A stretch of DNA of 64,000 nt from Gnetum montanum (taxonomy: Eukaryota; Streptophyta; Gnetopsida; Gnetales; Gnetaceae): the NCBI GenBank assembly GCA_015680685.1, contig MNCI01003750.1, forward strand, positions 118,278 through 182,277, given 5' to 3'. Shown piece by piece: positions 58,840 through 64,000 of this stretch (positions within the stretch are counted from its first letter, which is position 1; each line of letters starts with the position of its first letter). The position numbers and the translations under genes are program-made. Under the pieces are notes generated by a model, which had not been told where the DNA came from, ran no database searches, and saw only the letters and a program-made list of their open reading frames with translations.

Positions 58840-60483
58840 GAACCGATGCATGGGAATCTGAGACGATCATCAGTGCGGCCTCCTTCAACAGTGGCACAAA
58901 TTTAAATTGTCAAACCTAACAAGGTCAGAATAAACTATTTACACCTATTATGCCATAAATCTTCATAGGAGATTCATGGTAGCATGCAGTAAAAGCACAA
59001 AAATCCCGGAGATGAAACAGCAGAACCAATGACTGCATGCCGACAATGGAAAGAAGGCAAAAAAAGGTTTGAAAAAGTCTGTCATGGAAGGTCAACCAGG
59101 ATAAGATTCTGCCATACATTGGTTGACTTTAGAGAATAATATTTCCAATGGTTATCTGTCATGGTAAAATGTCGGCACTGCAAATTAAGAGGTCATGAGG
59201 GAATTCAAATGGTTGATGGATGTTTCTTGAATTTTATCAAACTTTCATGAAGCATCCTGATAAAGTGAAATCTTCTGCGAGCAAGAATATGCCTTAATAA
59301 GGCCTGCACAAAATCATTCCAGGGTGCAGCTTCATGCCATTTTCACATGAACGGACGCAAGCTGCTTTGAGAGTATATTTTCCCCATATATACTTGTGCC
59401 CAGTACTGTCATTTGTGGAAAACCTTAGCTCAATTTGTAAAACATGGGATTCCCAACCACGCTAGTTTAAGACTAAAACCATGGATTCCTTTCATTTCGT
59501 CTGTCCGATCCATCCCACTTGGCACTACGTGATGATCAAATCAAGTTTTACAAGCAAAGCCAAAGGCTCCAATAAGGATAAAGTCTTCCAAAACGTTACC
59601 TTTTACGATTCCTTGCTACCCTGATTTCATTGGCTATTACCATGCTTGTAACTGTTTTCAACAGCAGACGAATAGGTAAAGCATCTATCACCTTAGATTG
59701 ACAGTATCGATGATGCATGAACCATTTTCTCGTGGGGATTTCATTTTGCCATGTTCTTGTGACTTTTTAGTTTTTACCATTACAATTTCCTGCTCACATT
59801 TTTTTACCACGCTCTTGCCATTTGGCGTCCACTAAAGTTTTTTTAAAAAAATGTTTGCCTTTTGAAAGATGCATGGCCCCCTAAAATTCAGCTGCCCCAC
59901 AATTTATTCTATTCACTTTTCGCCATGCATTTATTATTGAGATGTAGCATCCGAGTGGCATGAGCTAGGGCACGAATTAACAACAGAAGAGACCATAACT
60001 TCATTAATTTTTTTTAAAAAAATTAAAACATGCCTACAAGACTTTATCACAAGTAGTTGGGTTAATTATAGTATTTTCTATATAGCAAACTATTAATCTG
60101 AACAAGACAACGAAATGACATCGATATCATATTTAATATCAAAACCAATGTGAGTTTCACCTCAAACAAAACAATAAACTGCTTTTTTAAAATGGTAATC
60201 TTTAACTAGTGCAGAATAATACAAATGAATTAGATCATTTTTAAGCAAGAAACCATTTGATTCAGCAATCTAACCTCAAATTTTTATACATTTTTTAACC
60301 AGGTAACTCTTTAACAAGTATCCAGAAATTGGTTACAAATTTAGATACATAAGAAAACATAATAACCATTCAAGTTCCTTAGGTGTAAATACATGTATAT
60401 TTACAAAGAAAAACCAAAGTTATCATCATTGTATCCTTGTCCCAACAAAATGAGGTTGGCTATAAAGAAAAACTAAAGTATCT
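58840..60483. other. Intergenic spacer, 1.6 kb
   Basis: No gene seen. At 60,423-60,463 (minus strand) the words ATAGCCAACCTCATTTTGTT and GGGACAAGG, then ATGATGATA, form another partial SINE-like 3' end. The rest is AT-rich. Confidence 0.45.
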
Positions 60484-63400
60484 CTAAAAATCTCTAAAAC
60501 TCATTTTAGGATCTTCATTTCGACCACGTCCATGGCCTCTTCCTCGTCCTCTTCCATGACCACCAAACCTTCCTTTACCTCTACCTGATCTCTTGGGAAA
60601 TGATTTTCCATGTTTCATCTCAATCATGGAATGTAACAAATCATCGCATAGAACGCATGCCTTATGTAAAGTGGCCCCATCAGGAAGTGGAGTATTGTTT
60701 TTGTTGAAGTCTATTTGAAGAAGAGTAGATCCACAATCGTTACAACGGTCATTTGTTGTAACAATCTTATGACAATTCTCAGGAAGGTAGACAAGGCAAT
60801 TGCATTTGTTGCAATCCAACCTCCATTTTGGAGCACTGATGGGATCCAAAACTAAAGTTCCATCACATTCAGGACAAGCACAAACACCCTGTTTGATTAC
60901 TGAATGTTGACATGTAGGATGAGAACAAAGATTACATGGCATCCCGACATTTTTGTTATTCTTTTGAAGAGAAAGCCCCTCTAGAATAGAATCAATTCCT
61001 TCAAACGGAGGATTATTGTAACAGTACGGACAAAGTGGATATGATTTTCCATCTGGCCCAGGCAAAGAAAATAATACAAGTTCAAAGTTATCTAACGGGC
61101 AGACCAATTCTTTGTACAGCTGCAAAAAATTTATAAAACATAAAACATAATACAAAACTCTGTTAGCAAATATAACAAGATTCTACATAAATATCATCAA
61201 TGATCTCGGCTCTGAAACATTTCCACCTTGATTGTGCCTCTTTGAGGAAGATTGTAAACTTCTTCGCATGTTGCACAGTATAATCTTGAAGGACGGACAG
61301 AAATATATTTCATGTAGCGACTGCATTTACCACATTTGCTAAGAAAACGACCAGAGTCTGCTAAGGGGGAGAACTGTGCTTCAAATAATGTATCCATTCG
61401 CTCTATCTGTATGTACAGAAAACTTTTACAGGCGTTTGAATTATGAGCAGATCAACATGACAAACATTTAAATACTGATTAATGTAATAATTAGGATACA
61501 TCTACCCCTAATAAAGAGTGCATCCAAAGCATTCAAGCTTTTCTCCAGACAAAAATCAAATAGATAAAAAGGTGTTTAAAAATTAACAATATATGATAAG
61601 AAACCAATCAAAAATAGGATAACTCCATGATAAGATGGAGAAACTTCTTATCCTGGGTAAAGAACATCCTCCAAAACTTCATCAAACAAATGTTTAAATT
61701 CATTCTAGGTACCGTATCTCACGCATCTTTGTATAGCAACCTTTGGCCTTACTGACAAATCTAGAATATTGTAGAAGATAACAAATTTCCTACTTGATAT
61801 TTCTTTTATTTATTTTGATGTTAAGTTGTTGCTATGACAATTTTCAAGAACTTCACAAAGTAGCACCCAAAACAGCCAGAGGACATTACGTCAAGCATTT
61901 TAATTAACCAGCAACCCTTACAAAACATGACCAGTATAAGTCTTAAAGCAAGATTGCTTTAGGTAATAATGGACCCCGTGGTTATGCTTGGAGGTCAAAT
62001 GTTCTATTCCAACTGAACGATGAACTAATACACATGATTTTATGCTCACTACAGGCAAAACCGAAAAATGCAGATGCATGGTTTCCTATGCCATGATATC
62101 CTTGAAATGATTCTCAGCGTCAACTAAATATTCCATCCCAACAATAACAAGGCTATGGTTAGAAGGAAGTGCTTTAATTATTTCACTCTCAGAAATTTCT
62201 TCTCCTCTTGTTGTGTGAATAATTTCCTTGTCATGTTATTTCCATATGTACTGTATATTAGGTTTAATTTTCTAAATAAGGAACGGCAATATCAGATGAT
62301 TTGAATAAAATCTATAATAATAGAAATATAACAAGCCAGTGAGGAACAGAGATCAAGCACAAACCTGTGCAGTGAAATATTTGTACTTTGCACTAAACTG
62401 GGCTAAAGCATGTTTCACAACACAGGCATGATCAGCTTCTCCCTTTGCAATCAAAGTGATTTGATGTTCTATGAAACTACGGATTTCAGGTAAGCATAAG
62501 TCAGCATCAATCATTTGATATCCTCTAATCAATGTGATTCCTAAAACAGTGGGAATAAGCCGCCTTCCTGAATGTACCTGGAACATTTGTAAATGGAAAA
62601 ATTAATTTATGTAAGAATTTGTGAATTGGGACACAAATTTAACTTGAATATTCCTCTGTGGCAGTAGTGGTGCCATGGAAATTAATAAAAAGCTACATTA
62701 AGACCTGAGCATAGTTTCTCTCACAGATGTTGTTGATATGAACTGGAATGGAAGCATCAGTACCAATTCCATGCTTCTCCATCAATGATATGAGTTCACT
62801 TTCTGTGAGGTATGAAGGAGGGGAAGTAGTCCCCTGCATGTGTAAAGATTATAAACACAATGAATTGGTGATCAATAGCATCTAGGATCATTTTTTGATC
62901 TGTACAATGTGATTAAGGAAATCAAAATCAACAAAACATCGTAAGGTATTAATTTCAAGCAAAAACGATGATTAAATGATGAATACTGTTCAAAATTCAT
63001 ACAAGTTTTAAACGATGGATAATGATTCTTGACATGCCATTGTATATATGACAATACCTCAAAAAGTTCCACTTCTGACAATGGCACAGTATCACCTTTG
63101 CAAAAGACAGGTAGATTCTCTTCAGTCAAAGCAAGCCAAGGCATAATAGCAGTAAATCCTGGGGATAAAACAGTCTGTCCAGTACAGTGAAATTTTTCTC
63201 CGCCTGCTACAAAATCTATCTTCTTTCTTCATCAACAAAATAAACAAACTCAGTTGATAATTCCCTTAGACAAGTTTTCTCATGAAGCACATGGAACAAA
63301 CTCTGTGAAAAATATCAACTTTTAATATTTCCAAGAAACAAAGTTTGTCACATTGTTGGAAAATAATAAATCAGTAAACGACTTCAACTTTGAAGTTATC

Positions 63401-63980
63401 TATCCTGTAACTAAACGACCATATCAAGATACCTACACTTGTGTCTTGACACAAAAATTTAGAAACGAGCATATCTAAAAGTCAGGCTGGAAATCGTATG
63501 TAAAAGAACTAAACAAATCTCAGAGATGGTAGAAAAAAAGAATATCACATCCTTTATTTTTATTAACAATTTTCCCTGTAAAAGCTGACAATGCTTCTAG
63601 AATATATGATTTTGAAATAAAGAAAACAGATTTGAAATATTAGATTAAAAAGTAACAAGAGCATTATATTAAAAATTCATAAAGAATAATTCACAGACCT
63701 CTTATATTTGCAATCAGGACCAACGGATCCCAAAAAATGTTGAGTTATATACTGGTAAAGCTTCCAAGCATCACCATCTCCGAGCTCTGCTTCCGTCACT
63801 GACTTCATAGGTGTTATTGGAGGATGGTCACCAGCATCAGTGCCTCCCCTTGAAGGATGAAACCCATTGTCTAGCAATGAACATACATAACTACCCCAAT
63901 TAGGGTGTCTGCAGTGCATCTTCAAGGCACCTCTAAAATCAAATGTTGATGGGTATGCTGTACTTTCTGTGCGAGGATAA
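60484..63980 (-). CDS. TOP3B: DNA topoisomerase 3-beta, C-terminal part (5' end outside window)
   Basis: Six exons are visible on the minus strand: 63,980-63,699, 63,226-63,058, 62,833-62,705, 62,577-62,365, 61,406-61,227, 61,119-60,484; all joins keep frame. The first begins [13 protein letters not shown]; its Tyr (codon 63,979-63,977) is the type IA catalytic tyrosine that makes the 5'-phosphotyrosyl link. Next come [24 protein letters not shown] and [17 protein letters not shown], core type IA motifs. The last two exons carry several C4-type zinc ribbons (CGKC...CATC, CPYC, CNLC...CQHS, CPEC...CNKC, CNDC...CVLC) and end in an RG-rich tail (near 60,590-60,515). In animals TOP3B relaxes DNA and acts on RNA; a similar role is inferred here. 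Confidence 0.93.
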
Positions 63981-64000
63981 CTGCATATGATTGAATGAAA

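Overview
The window is nuclear DNA of a seed plant. It is AT-rich, with spliced genes, a nuclear tRNA-Cys gene, plant LTR retrotransposons, LINEs and Helitrons, and two runs of N plus single ambiguous bases typical of a draft scaffold. Most transposon reading frames are full of stops, and the two LTRs of one complete element differ by roughly 12% in a stretch I aligned by eye. Such old, uncleared transposons suggest a slow-turnover genome (a gymnosperm, or an early-diverging angiosperm such as Amborella); this is inference only.

Layout. About 1-52,600 is a transposon graveyard. 1-2,330 holds the 5' part of a minus-strand Ty1/copia element. 2,800-6,800 is mostly unrecognised. From about 7,100 to 31,300 lie pieces of a LINE (ORF1 domain, then endonuclease/RT, then the C-terminal zinc domain). 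They are broken up by a foldback MITE (7,757-8,198), two Helitron-derived units (about 8,300-13,340) and a Del/Tekay-type chromovirus with about 2.1-kb LTRs (about 16,530-30,627). The chromovirus carries a solo LTR with a clean 5-bp target duplication, and its RT-to-integrase section is replaced by the 3' half of an Athila-like element. 32,318-50,879 is a complete but decayed Athila-like Ty3/gypsy element with 5-bp target duplications (ATAGC). It has gag, protease, RT, RNase H, integrase, and an extra coiled-coil ORF behind its own promoter-like sequence. Its pol is split by a 5.4-kb insertion (target duplication CCTTC) that is essentially one giant inverted repeat, partly hidden by the N gap.

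About 52,700-64,000 is a gene island, all on the minus strand. It contains a plastid-type CbbY HAD phosphatase gene (11 coding exons, 356 codons), a tRNA-Cys(GCA) gene, a C2H2 zinc-finger/exonuclease-fold gene whose catalytic residues are missing (7 exons, 348 codons), and the 3' part of a DNA topoisomerase 3-beta gene that runs off the right edge just inside the catalytic-tyrosine exon. I worked out exon joins by hand from GT/AG sites and frame; all joins close in frame. The genes show no shared pathway; the island is simply ordinary chromosome next to nested repeats.

The most unusual structures are a 19-bp LTR end fused to a full-length tRNA-Asp complement (22,279-22,371), the giant palindrome (37,789-43,143), and CpG-rich palindromic arrays just upstream of LTR and internal TATA boxes.
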